A stretch of DNA of 64,000 nt from an uncultured bacterium (GTDB lineage Bacteria; Actinomycetota; Coriobacteriia; Coriobacteriales; Atopobiaceae). The translations under genes were made by a program, and so were the position numbers. The notes under the pieces are model-generated. The model had not been told where the DNA came from, did not search any database, and saw nothing but the letters and a program-made list of their open reading frames with translations. Of this stretch, positions 57,101-64,000 are shown piece after piece. Numbering within the stretch: the first letter of the stretch is position 1; every line of letters begins with the position of its first letter. The stretch is taken from the NCBI GenBank assembly GCA_905214865.1, contig CAJMNO010000008.1, positions 1-64,000 of the forward strand, given 5' to 3'.

Positions 57101-58792
57101 CTCCAGGAGGTTGCCGTGGTTACCCAGGTAGAGCACCGTCGAGGTGACCAGGCTCTCGCGCAGCGCATCGATGGGCGGGTTGGTGACCTGGGCAAACAGC
57201 TGGTTGAAGTAGTCGTAGAACGAGCGCGGGTGGTGCGAGAGCACGGCCAGCGGGATGTCGGCGCCCATGGACGAGAGGGGCGCCTTGCCCTGGTTGGCCA
57301 TGGGTCGCAGGGCCTCGTCCACGTCGTCGTAGTGGTAGCCCAGCTTGGCCATGCGGCTGGTCTGGCCCACTCCGGCGTCACGGGGGGCGGCCTCGCCCTC
57401 GGGCTCGTGCAGGTCCTCGACGTCGAGGGTCTCGGCGCGCAGCCAGTCGGCGTAGGGCTTCCTGCTGGCGAAGCGGCCCCTCAGCTCGTCATTCCAGAGG
57501 ACGCGGCCCTCCTCCTGGTCCACGAAGAGCATCTCCCCCGGGCCAAGGCAGCCGGACTGCAGCAGGTTCTCGGGGTCCACGTCGAGGGCGCCCGCCTCGC
57601 TCGAGAGCACGAAGCGGTTGTCGCGCGTGACGTAGTAGCGGGCGGGACGCAGGCCGTTGCGGTCGAGGGCAGCACCCATGCCGCGGCCGTCGGAGAACGC
57701 GATGGCGGCGGGGCCGTCCCACGGCTCCATGAGCATGGAGAGGTAGGCGTCGTAGGCGCGGCGCTGGCGCGAGAGGGCCTTGTTGTGATCCCAGGGCTCG
57801 GGGAGCATGAGCGTGACGGCGCGCGGGAGCTCCCAGCCGTTGACGTGCAGGAACTCGAGCACGTTGTCCAGGATCGCCGAGTCGGAGCCCTCGCGGTCGA
57901 TGATGGGGACGACCTTCTTGAGGTCCTCGCCCAGCACGGGCGAGTACAGGTTCGGCTCGCGGGCGCGGATCCAGTTGACGTTGCCGCGCAGCGTGTTGAT
58001 CTCGCCGTTATGGATGATCAGGCGGTTGGGGTGCGCGCGCTCCCAGCTGGGGGTGGTGTTGGTGGAGTAACGCGAGTGCACCAGGGCGAGCGAGCTCTCC
58101 ACGGCGGCGTCGTTGAGGTCGAGGAAGAAGCGGCGCATCTGGGTGGCGACGAGCATGCCCTTGTAGACGATCGTGCGCGAGCTCATGGAGCACACGTAGA
58201 AGATCTTGCCCTCCAGCGCATGCTCGGCCTTCGCCTTGCCCTCGATGGTGCGGCGGCACACGTACAGGCGGCGCTCGAAGTCGTCGCCGCGGTCCACGCC
58301 CTCGGGACGGGCGAGGAACGCCTGCAGGATGGTGGGCATGCAGTCGCGCGCCGTCTCGCCCAGGTCATGCGCGTCCACGGGGACCTCGCGCCAGAACAGC
58401 AGGGGCACACCCTCCTCGGCGCAGCCCTCCTCGAACACGCGCTTGGCCGCCGCGACGCCCGCGTCGTCCTGGGGGAAGAAGAGCATCGCGACGCCGTAGT
58501 CGCCCTCCTCCGGGAGGATCTGGCCCCAGCGCTGCGCCTCCTTGCGGAAGAAGCGGTGAGGCACCTGGAACAGGATTCCCGCGCCGTCGCCGGTGTTGTG
58601 CTCCAGCCCCTTGCCGCCACGATGCTCGAGGTTGAGGAGCACCGACAGGGCGTCGTCCACGATGGCGTGGCTGCGCTTGCCGTCGATCTGCGCCAGCGCG
58701 CCGATGCCGCAGGCGTCGTGGTCGAACTCCTGGCGGTACAGCCCCCTCTCCTCGAGGTCCCTCACGCCCTCGGACAGTTCGCTATAGCTCAT
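54170..58792 (-). CDS. gltB: Glutamate synthase, large subunit
   Basis: GltB (1540 aa) makes two glutamates from 2-oxoglutarate and glutamine. Cys28 in DHDACGIGAL becomes the N-terminal nucleophile of the glutaminase after removal of a 27-residue propeptide. Further on are the central domain, the FMN-binding synthase domain (MSFGAISQEAHECLAIAMNR; KISISGANGGTGAAPRDS), the 3Fe-4S motif in CLMQRACQQDTCPVGIC, and a C-terminal beta-helix of Gly-rich repeats. GGGAGAGG precedes ATG 58792. First gene of gltBD. Confidence 0.97.
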   Translation of the reverse strand: MSYSELSEGVRDLEERGLYRQEFDHDACGIGALAQIDGKRSHAIVDDALSVLLNLEHRGGKGLEHNTGDGAGILFQVPHRFFRKEAQRWGQILPEEGDYGVAMLFFPQDDAGVAAAKRVFEEGCAEEGVPLLFWREVPVDAHDLGETARDCMPTILQAFLARPEGVDRGDDFERRLYVCRRTIEGKAKAEHALEGKIFYVCSMSSRTIVYKGMLVATQMRRFFLDLNDAAVESSLALVHSRYSTNTTPSWERAHPNRLIIHNGEINTLRGNVNWIRAREPNLYSPVLGEDLKKVVPIIDREGSDSAILDNVLEFLHVNGWELPRAVTLMLPEPWDHNKALSRQRRAYDAYLSMLMEPWDGPAAIAFSDGRGMGAALDRNGLRPARYYVTRDNRFVLSSEAGALDVDPENLLQSGCLGPGEMLFVDQEEGRVLWNDELRGRFASRKPYADWLRAETLDVEDLHEPEGEAAPRDAGVGQTSRMAKLGYHYDDVDEALRPMANQGKAPLSSMGADIPLAVLSHHPRSFYDYFNQLFAQVTNPPIDALRESLVTSTVLYLGNHGNLLEDSRDTCRLIRLKSPILTKGEFERIASVDRTGFHARRFSATYRRDGGPDALEKALRDLCSQVEDSVRAGTNIIVLSDRAGEGEVPIPSLLSLGAVHNHMIQAGIRMLADIVMEAGDAITPHDFATLVGYSASGIYPYMAHETIERMAEKGAIDVSAEQGVANYDKAVVSGIVSIMSKMGISTVQGYHSAQIFEIVGLSDEVVSTCFEGTVSRVGGLGFADIERWCDRRYDEALALSKSHAPNQLATAGLTKWRPLGGEDHIISPDVIYDLQRSVREGDYERFRSYSAGVHRKGRTVVLRDLLEFVPLPSGPVSLDEVEPVESIVKRFNTGAMSFGAISQEAHECLAIAMNRLGGRSNTGEGGEDPAREDALPNGDSANSAIKQVASGRFGVTSRYLCSGVEIQIKMAQGAKPGEGGHLPGKKVWPWVARVRRSTPGVGLISPPPHHDIYSIEDLAELIFDLRNANPSARVSVKLVSEAGVGTIATGVAKGGASKISISGANGGTGAAPRDSVYHAGLPLELGLAETQQTLLMNGLRSRVVLEADGKLMDGRDVAVAALLGAEEFGFATAPLMAMGCLMQRACQQDTCPVGICTQNAYLRSHFAGKPEHVVNFMTFVARELREIMAKLGFRTVDDMVGHPECLRQVKVEGAEKANLCDLSRILAPSTNVFGKNVPGAECPHHLESMDFDPELDRTLDSTLFVPYTSDAREHLKPIHFQVDIANVNRCVGTLLGSTVTKAHPDGLPDGAITIDCSGSGGQSFGAFLPKGVTLNIQGDANDYFGKGLSGGILTVAPSPRASYKFDENVSIGNVAFYGATSGRGFINGLAGQRFGVRNSGATIVCEGVGNHGCEYMTGGEALILGEVGQNFAAGMSGGVAYVYDEFGTLEQRCNMDMVQIERPSDDEIEHVRELIREHVERTNSPRGIRLLYQFDAERSRFKKVIPVEYAQILALVRDEESKGATHDDAVETAFETMRRGM

Positions 58793-59099
58793 TGCCTCTC
58801 CCGTTTCCTAGTGGCACTGATTCCATTGTGGGTTTGGAATCATATAACCCGCTTGGTTTCGCCCCGATTACGACACCCCCGCTCCGCGAACATGACAAAG
58901 CCGCGTCACCTTCTCGTAGCCACGACGAAACAAACGGGCGGCACGACGGGGCGCTGCGGCGTGCCGACGCCCCTCTCCCCTGGTTTGGGATATTGGATTT
59001 CAGGAAGTATTCATGCAAGGGAGAGGAACGGTGCCCCCGTCTTGGGAGGGGACCCGACGGGATTCGGCGTCCCCTCGGCGCGCGGTGGGCACGGCCGAC
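58793..59099. other. Intergenic region upstream of gltB
   Basis: It holds a 23-bp inverted repeat (58819-58841) and a TATATG that may be part of the gltB promoter. No coding sequence is supported. The right part is the 3' flank of ligA. Confidence 0.5.
58819..58841. promoter_or_regulatory. Inverted repeat upstream of gltB, candidate operator
   Basis: GATTCCA (58819-58825) and TGGAATC (58835-58841) are perfect 7-bp arms spaced by nine bases. The site lies 27-49 bases before the gltB ATG and just after a possible -10 (TATATG on the minus strand). A nitrogen or glutamate regulator could bind it; none is identified. Confidence 0.4.
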
Positions 59100-59138
59100 G
59101 CGCGTGCCGCCGCCACGTCGAGGCGCGACGGCACGCGC
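59100..59138 (-). terminator. Hairpin after ligA
   Basis: GCGCGTGCCG (59100-59109) pairs with CGGCACGCGC (59129-59138), beginning six bases beyond the ligA stop. It has no T-run, so it may be a stability element or weak terminator. Confidence 0.5.
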
Positions 59139-59144
59139 CAAGCC

Positions 59145-61373
59145 CTACTCCGCCGGCGCCTGCGGCGCCTCCCCCGTCTGGAGGATGTGGTCGAGCGCCG
59201 CCTCGTCCAGCACGGGCACGCCCAGCGACTGCGCCTTAGCGAGCTTGGACCCCGCCGAGGCACCCGCCACGACGAAGCTGGTGCGCTTTGAGACCGACCC
59301 CGAGACCTTGGCCCCCAGCGCCTTGAGCTGGTTGCCCGCCTCGGTGCGGCTGTACTTCTCGAGCGTGCCCGTGAGCACGAACGTGAGGCCGGCGAGCGTC
59401 TGCGGCGACTCCGGCTCCTGGCCAAAGCCCTCCTGCTCCAGCGACACGCCCGCCTTGCGCAGGCGCTCCACCACCGCCACGTTCTTGGGGACGGAGAAGA
59501 ATTCCCGCACCGACGCCGCGATCTTGGGCCCCACGCCGTCTATCTGCGAGATGTCCTCCTCGGAGGCCGCGGCGAGCGCCTGCATGCTGCCAAAGTGGTT
59601 GGCGAGCAGCCCGGCGACGTTAGCCCCCACGTGGCGGATGCCCAGGCCAAAGAGCACACGGGCGAGACCGGCCTGCTTGGACGCCTCGATCTGCTCCATG
59701 ATCTTGCGCGCGATAGTGGGGCCAACCGCGATGGCATCGCCCTCCACGTGGTCGCGCCCGCTCGTCTCGTACCTGCGGCCCGTGTCCACGCCGGCGAGCG
59801 TCCGCTCGTCCAGGGAGTCGTAGTAGTCGGCAACGTCGTGGAGGATGCCCTGCTCGACCATGCGGCCCACGATCTCGTCGCCCAGGCCGTCGATGTCCAT
59901 GGCGTTGCGGCTGCCCCAGTGGATCAACCTCTCGGTCGCCTGCGCAGGGCAGTCGATGGAGATGCAGCGGTAGGCGACCTCGCCCTCCTCGCGCACCACG
60001 GGGCTGCCGCAGCTGGGGCAGGTCTGGGGCATCTGCCACAGGGGGCGGAGCGCGTGGGCGTCCGCCATGTCGCCCTCGGTGACGGGCCCCACGACCTCGG
60101 GGATCACGTCACCCGCCTTGTGGACTACGATCGTGTCGCCCTCGCGCACGTCCTTGCGGCGCACCTCGTCGATGTTGTGCAGCGTGGCACGGGCGATCGT
60201 GGAGCCCGCCACCAGCACGGGGTCGAACTCGGCGACCGGGGTCAGGACGCCCGTCCTGCCAACCTGGACGCGTATCTGGCGCAGGACGGTGCGCTTCTCC
60301 TCCGGCGGAAACTTGAACGCGATGGACCAGCGGGGGGCACGCGCCGTGAAGCCCATGGCCTGCTGGCTGGCGAACGAGTCGACCTTGACCACCACGCCAT
60401 CGATGTCGTAGTCCAGGTCCTCGCGGTGGGCCAGGGCATCCGCGCAGTAGCGGTGGACCTCCGCGGAGCTGTCCACCAGGCGGGCATGCGGGTTCACGGA
60501 GAAGCCGCAGTCGCGCAGCCACGCCAGGAAGTCGTGCTGGGTCGAGACCGCGAGCGGCCCCTCGTCCGCCACGGCGTAGATGAAGGTCTCGAGGTCGCGC
60601 GCGCGGGTGATGGCGGGGTCCTTCTGGCGCAGGCTCCCCGCGGCGGCGTTGCGGGGGTTGGCGAAGGGCGGGCGGCCGGCGGCGTCGTTCTGCTCGTTCA
60701 GGCGCACGAAGCTGTGCTTGGGCATGTAGACCTCGCCACGGATCTCCACCGACTGCCCAAAGCCGCGGTCCTGCACGCGGGCGAGTCCGGCAGGCGAGAG
60801 GGACCGCGGTATGTCGCGTATGGTGAGCGCGTTGGCCGTGACGTTCTCGCCCGTGGTGCCGTCGCCACGGGTTGCCGCACGCACCAGCTGCCCGTCGCGG
60901 TAGGTGAGGGCGATGCCCAGGCCGTCGATCTTGAGCTCGCAGGTGTAGGCGACCGGCGATTCGGGGGTCGCGCCCAGGGCCTCGTCGGTGCGGGCCAGCC
61001 ACTCGTCCAGCTCGCCCAGGTTCATGGCATCGTCGATGGAGTACATCCTGCGTGCGTGCGTGACGGGCTCGAACTGGTCGCTCACGAAGCCGCCGATGCG
61101 CTGGGTGTAGCTGTCGGGGGTCACCAGCTCGGGATGGACCGCCTCGATGTCGCGGAGCTCCGTCAGGTAGCGGTCAAACTGCGCGTCGGTCATCTCGGGG
61201 TCGTCGAGCGCGTAGTAGGCGTACGCGGCGTGCGTGAGGATGCGGTTGAGCTCGGCCGCCCGCTGGGCGGGCGTCTGCCGGCGGGACGGCTCCGGAGGCA
61301 TGGACGCGCCCCCCTCTCCCCCGGTGGCCCCGTCGCCAAAGAGCGAACCCTGAGTGCCCGCCTGCTGAGACAT
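59145..61373 (-). CDS. ligA: NAD-dependent DNA ligase
   Basis: LigA (742 aa) seals nicks using NAD. It has the adenylation domain with Lys148 in YTCELKIDGLGIALTYRDG, GEVYMPKHSF, the OB domain with VGRTGVLTPVAEF, a four-cysteine zinc finger (CPSCGSPV and CISIDCPAQ), helix-hairpin-helix repeats and a C-terminal BRCT domain (AGLTFVLTGTLEKYSRTEA). A polar extension of about 35 residues precedes the usual start. ATG 61373 follows AGGGGGA; the longer open frame is not conserved. Confidence 0.96.
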   Translation of the reverse strand: MSQQAGTQGSLFGDGATGGEGGASMPPEPSRRQTPAQRAAELNRILTHAAYAYYALDDPEMTDAQFDRYLTELRDIEAVHPELVTPDSYTQRIGGFVSDQFEPVTHARRMYSIDDAMNLGELDEWLARTDEALGATPESPVAYTCELKIDGLGIALTYRDGQLVRAATRGDGTTGENVTANALTIRDIPRSLSPAGLARVQDRGFGQSVEIRGEVYMPKHSFVRLNEQNDAAGRPPFANPRNAAAGSLRQKDPAITRARDLETFIYAVADEGPLAVSTQHDFLAWLRDCGFSVNPHARLVDSSAEVHRYCADALAHREDLDYDIDGVVVKVDSFASQQAMGFTARAPRWSIAFKFPPEEKRTVLRQIRVQVGRTGVLTPVAEFDPVLVAGSTIARATLHNIDEVRRKDVREGDTIVVHKAGDVIPEVVGPVTEGDMADAHALRPLWQMPQTCPSCGSPVVREEGEVAYRCISIDCPAQATERLIHWGSRNAMDIDGLGDEIVGRMVEQGILHDVADYYDSLDERTLAGVDTGRRYETSGRDHVEGDAIAVGPTIARKIMEQIEASKQAGLARVLFGLGIRHVGANVAGLLANHFGSMQALAAASEEDISQIDGVGPKIAASVREFFSVPKNVAVVERLRKAGVSLEQEGFGQEPESPQTLAGLTFVLTGTLEKYSRTEAGNQLKALGAKVSGSVSKRTSFVVAGASAGSKLAKAQSLGVPVLDEAALDHILQTGEAPQAPAE

Positions 61374-61640
61374 GCTTCCCCCTTCTGCCGCCCCGACCGC
61401 CAGGGGCGGTGGGGTCCGATTGGTCCCTCGAGTGCGCGAGTCCGTCGTGGCTAGCGTAGCGCATCGCGCGGACCCGGCGGGAAGCGAAGGACGTGCGGGG
61501 GCCGTCGCGGAAGCGTCACGTGGACGCGGGATGTGGGGGCGAGGCGGAAGGAGGATGCCGGCCGCCTCGACACCCCGCGGGTATATAGTGCGTTCCGCGC
61601 GCGACCGAACGGGCCGCGCGACGTCGCTTTGGAGGTTGCC

Positions 61641-62120
61641 ATGAGGTCCCTCGTCATGCCCGCGAGCCTTGCCATCACGCTGGCCCTTGTCCTGTACACG
61701 ATCGGCGTCTTCTCCGAGAGGCGCGCCGGGCGCCTTGGCGGAAGGCAGCTCGCCCTGTTCTGGTGCGGCCTCGCGTGCGACACCACCGGGACCACGCTCA
61801 TGACCATGATTGCGCACTCAGGTGGCACGGGTGCCCCCGCGATCCACGGGGTCACCGGCGCGCTCGCCATCGTGCTGATGCTCTTCCATGCCGTGTGGGC
61901 CACGGTCGTCTTCGTGCGGCACGACGACGAGGCCGCGCGGACCTTCCACCGGCTGAGCACCGTCGTGTGGCTGGTCTGGCTGGTGCCGTACCTCATCGGG
62001 CTGTTCATGGGGATACCCATGCTGCGCTTTGGAGGGGTCCAGGCGACGCTCGCAAGCCTCGTGGTCGTGGCTGCGATCGCGCTCGTGCTGTGGGCTCGGG
62101 GACGGGCCGAGCGAAAGTAG
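61641..62120 (+). CDS. HsmA (TIGR03987) family membrane protein
   Basis: This is a four-span membrane protein of 159 aa that matches the HsmA/TIGR03987 family: LALVLYTIGVFSERRAGRL, LALFWCGLACDTTGTTLMTM, VLMLFHAVWATVVFV and HRLSTVVWLVWLVPYLIGLF. The histidines and the DTTGTT motif in the membrane are conserved in the family, whose function is not firmly known. GGAGG precedes the ATG at 61641. It is divergent from ligA. Confidence 0.85.
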   Translation: MRSLVMPASLAITLALVLYTIGVFSERRAGRLGGRQLALFWCGLACDTTGTTLMTMIAHSGGTGAPAIHGVTGALAIVLMLFHAVWATVVFVRHDDEAARTFHRLSTVVWLVWLVPYLIGLFMGIPMLRFGGVQATLASLVVVAAIALVLWARGRAERK

Positions 62121-62428
62121 AAAGTCGTGGCTGGGAGGCATGCGGAAGTCTGTCGCCCCCGGCCCCAGGCAACGCCGCGACAGGCCCCCTCGTCCAAGGC
62201 CGTTTCAAAAGAACTCTAAGAGGGGGTGGGCACCGGCGGTTGTCGAGGCTCGAAGAGCAACCGGTAGAGGGATGGCTCCGCAGTTCGCCCCCGTGGCAGA
62301 GCATCTGCCCAATGGGCAACGGATCATCGACGTTCACGCCTCCCCATGTGCCCGTAGGTGCCGCTTCCATAGCCGAAGGACATCCCGTCGTCCTTGCGGG
62401 CCGATTCACATCATCAATTTTCTCACTA

Positions 62429-62476
62429 TGGCAGCCACGTCCCGAAATGAGTGCTCATGTCGGGCTTGTAGTGCCA
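62429..62476. repeat. 48-bp palindromic element, copy B5
   Basis: It begins TGGCA, ends TGCCA and is centred on GAGTGCTC (62449-62456). The inner arms are CCCGAAATGAGT and GCTCATGTCGGG. It is exactly 48 bp. Confidence 0.8.
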
Positions 62477-62522
62477 CCCGCCCCGCATTCCCGCAGCTGG
62501 CAGTTGGCCAACCTACATGCGT

Positions 62523-62570
62523 TGGCAGCAACTTCCCGATATGAGTACTCATATCGGGCTTCCGTTGCCA
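62523..62570. repeat. 48-bp palindromic element, copy B6
   Basis: It begins TGGCA and ends TGCCA. The inner 24 bases, CCCGATATGAGT followed by ACTCATATCGGG, are a perfect palindrome. It is the most regular copy in the core. Confidence 0.85.
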
Positions 62571-62594
62571 TCCAACCCTGGAGAGGGACCCTTT

Positions 62595-62642
62595 TGGCAG
62601 CAAACTCCCGTAGTGAGTACTCACATCAGGAGTTTGCTGCCA
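62595..62642. repeat. 48-bp palindromic element, copy B7
   Basis: It begins TGGCA and ends TGCCA. The outer 14-base arms TGGCAGCAAACTCC and GGAGTTTGCTGCCA are perfect reverse complements, and 21 of 24 positions pair overall. The centre is GAGTACTC. Confidence 0.85.
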
Positions 62643-62875
62643 GGAGATTACGCCGCTCGTTACCGTTGACAGTATTACCTGCGGGAACGTAGGTCCTTCC
62701 TTCGCGAGAAGGGAATGATCTCCCGGGAAGGTGCTCACCCGGGCGTTCTCCCGTCATGCTGCAAACTTTGATGCTTTCGGATGACGGTACCATCGTCAAG
62801 CCGCCGAGGGGAGCAGACGGGCTGTTGGGGCTGTTGGGGCCGTCGGGACCGCTGTCTGCGACTCTGTCATCATCC

Positions 62876-63170
62876 CAGCCCCCCTTCTTTGAGCACTACT
62901 CGAGAATGAGGGTGCAACCCGACTGAGCCCCACGAGGACGGGGACGGCCTCAGCTCGATCCTTCTTTGAGTTCTTCTCGGTGCGAGCCGCCATTCGACTG
63001 GACCCAACGGCAACGACAACGCCCTCAGCCCACCCCCCCTCTTGGGGCCCTTCCCGAATGGTTCGCCACCCGGTAAGGCATCACTGCAACGGCAACGTCC
63101 CCAGCTCCATCCCTCTCTGAGCTCTTCTCCCGGACTGGTCTCTCAGATACAGCCGCGACCACAGCGACCC
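62876..63170. repeat. Repeat family E: diverged tandem repeat, 75-bp period
   Basis: Four units start with CAGC at 62876, 62951, 63026 and 63102 (spacing 75, 75, 76). Each continues with a C/T-rich stretch, TTCTTTGAG or a variant, then CTTCTC or a variant, and later an ACGGCAACG-like segment. Identity between units is moderate. Similar pieces lie near 9040-9290 (minus orientation) and 52338-52590. Confidence 0.6.
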
Positions 63171-63187
63171 CCTCACAGGTAAGAGAG

Positions 63188-63218
63188 AGGGGGACCAGGC
63201 ACGTTGCCCGGTCCCCCT
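63188..63218 (-). terminator. Terminator of copA
   Basis: AGGGGGACC (63188-63196) pairs with GGTCCCCCT (63210-63218), and the inner GGCA/TGCC can extend the stem. It is about 45 bases after the copA stop. Confidence 0.75.
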
Positions 63219-63262
63219 GTGGGATGGGTTGCGACCGCGTTGGCCGCGCTCCTCTCCCCTGG

Positions 63263-64000
<738 letters not shown>

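Larger units (their letters stand above)
62121..63187. other. 1.1-kb convergent intergenic region with repeats
   Basis: There is no supported gene between the HsmA-family gene and copA. It holds three 48-bp family B palindromes (62429-62642) and four diverged tandem units of family E (62876 to about 63170). From 62121 to 62400 I see only a weak possible hairpin near 62235-62275. Confidence 0.6.

Noticed and set aside
54152..59239. Very long plus-strand open frame opposite gltB
   Set aside because: It is a GC-bias shadow of gltB and gltD, rich in Gly/Ala/Arg/His/Val/Leu without any domain. The minus-strand proteins are unmistakable.
62029..62738. Possible small genes between the HsmA-family gene and copA
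   Set aside because: The frames run across the 48-bp palindromes and have no recognisable content.

Overview
The window is 64 kb of chromosomal DNA from a high-GC Gram-positive bacterium. G or C dominates third codon positions, ribosome binding sites are strong (AGGAGG or GAGGGGA type), and GTG and TTG starts are frequent. Together with a type III glutamine synthetase, Coriobacteriia-like protein sequences and a HisZ-HisG fusion, this points to Actinomycetota, most plausibly Coriobacteriia of the Olsenella/Atopobium type. The taxon is an inference. No phage, plasmid, insertion sequence, rRNA or tRNA gene was recognised.

Layout. 0.85-8.9 kb: a beta-hydroxyacid dehydrogenase, then the histidine operon hisZG-hisD-hisC-hisB-hisH-hisA-hisF on the minus strand, almost fully translationally coupled and closed by a clear terminator. 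10.4-13.7 kb: a Zn/Cd-type P-type ATPase with a Cys-rich N-terminus, and azlCD. 14.1-19.5 kb: minus-strand uvrA-ybaK-murJ. 19.7-23.5 kb: mrp and two FAD oxidoreductases. 23.6-29.2 kb: orphan PTS IIB, uvrB, a lytic transglycosylase, coaE, a zinc-ribbon membrane protein and a class I glutamine amidotransferase-like hydrolase. 29.3-32.8 kb: a four-gene amino-acid ABC importer. 33-39 kb: ribosomal protein S1, a HAD phosphatase, a cysteine desulfidase family protein, a large unknown membrane protein and a copper-type HMA protein with a CsoR-like operator. 39-51.6 kb: rnhA, polA, glnA (GSIII), HdeD-like, MATE, mntP, a zinc-dependent PLC-like protein, a cation/proton antiporter and a membrane protein. 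52.7-64 kb: gltBD, ligA, an HsmA-family protein and the 3' part of a copper ATPase that runs off the right edge.

The genes form recognisable modules: histidine synthesis, nitrogen assimilation (GSIII plus GOGAT), DNA replication and repair (polA, ligA, uvrA, uvrB, rnhA), metal homeostasis (Zn/Cd ATPase, MntP, CopA, HMA protein) and amino-acid transport.

The most unusual content lies between the genes. Large non-coding gaps, mostly between convergent genes, carry several families of highly regular repeats. Family A has about 22 units of ~30 bp on a 40-42 bp period, in three arrays with orientation switches. Family B has six exact 48-bp elements plus a diverged seventh, imperfect palindromes with TGGCA/TGCCA ends and a GAGTRCTC core. 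Family C has 29-bp units also spaced by 41 bp, three forward then two inverted. Family D is two large hairpins with a compensatory base change. Family E is a diverged tandem repeat of about 75 bp. These arrays do not match CRISPR and have no obvious cognate enzyme in the window; they are the best candidates for something undescribed.
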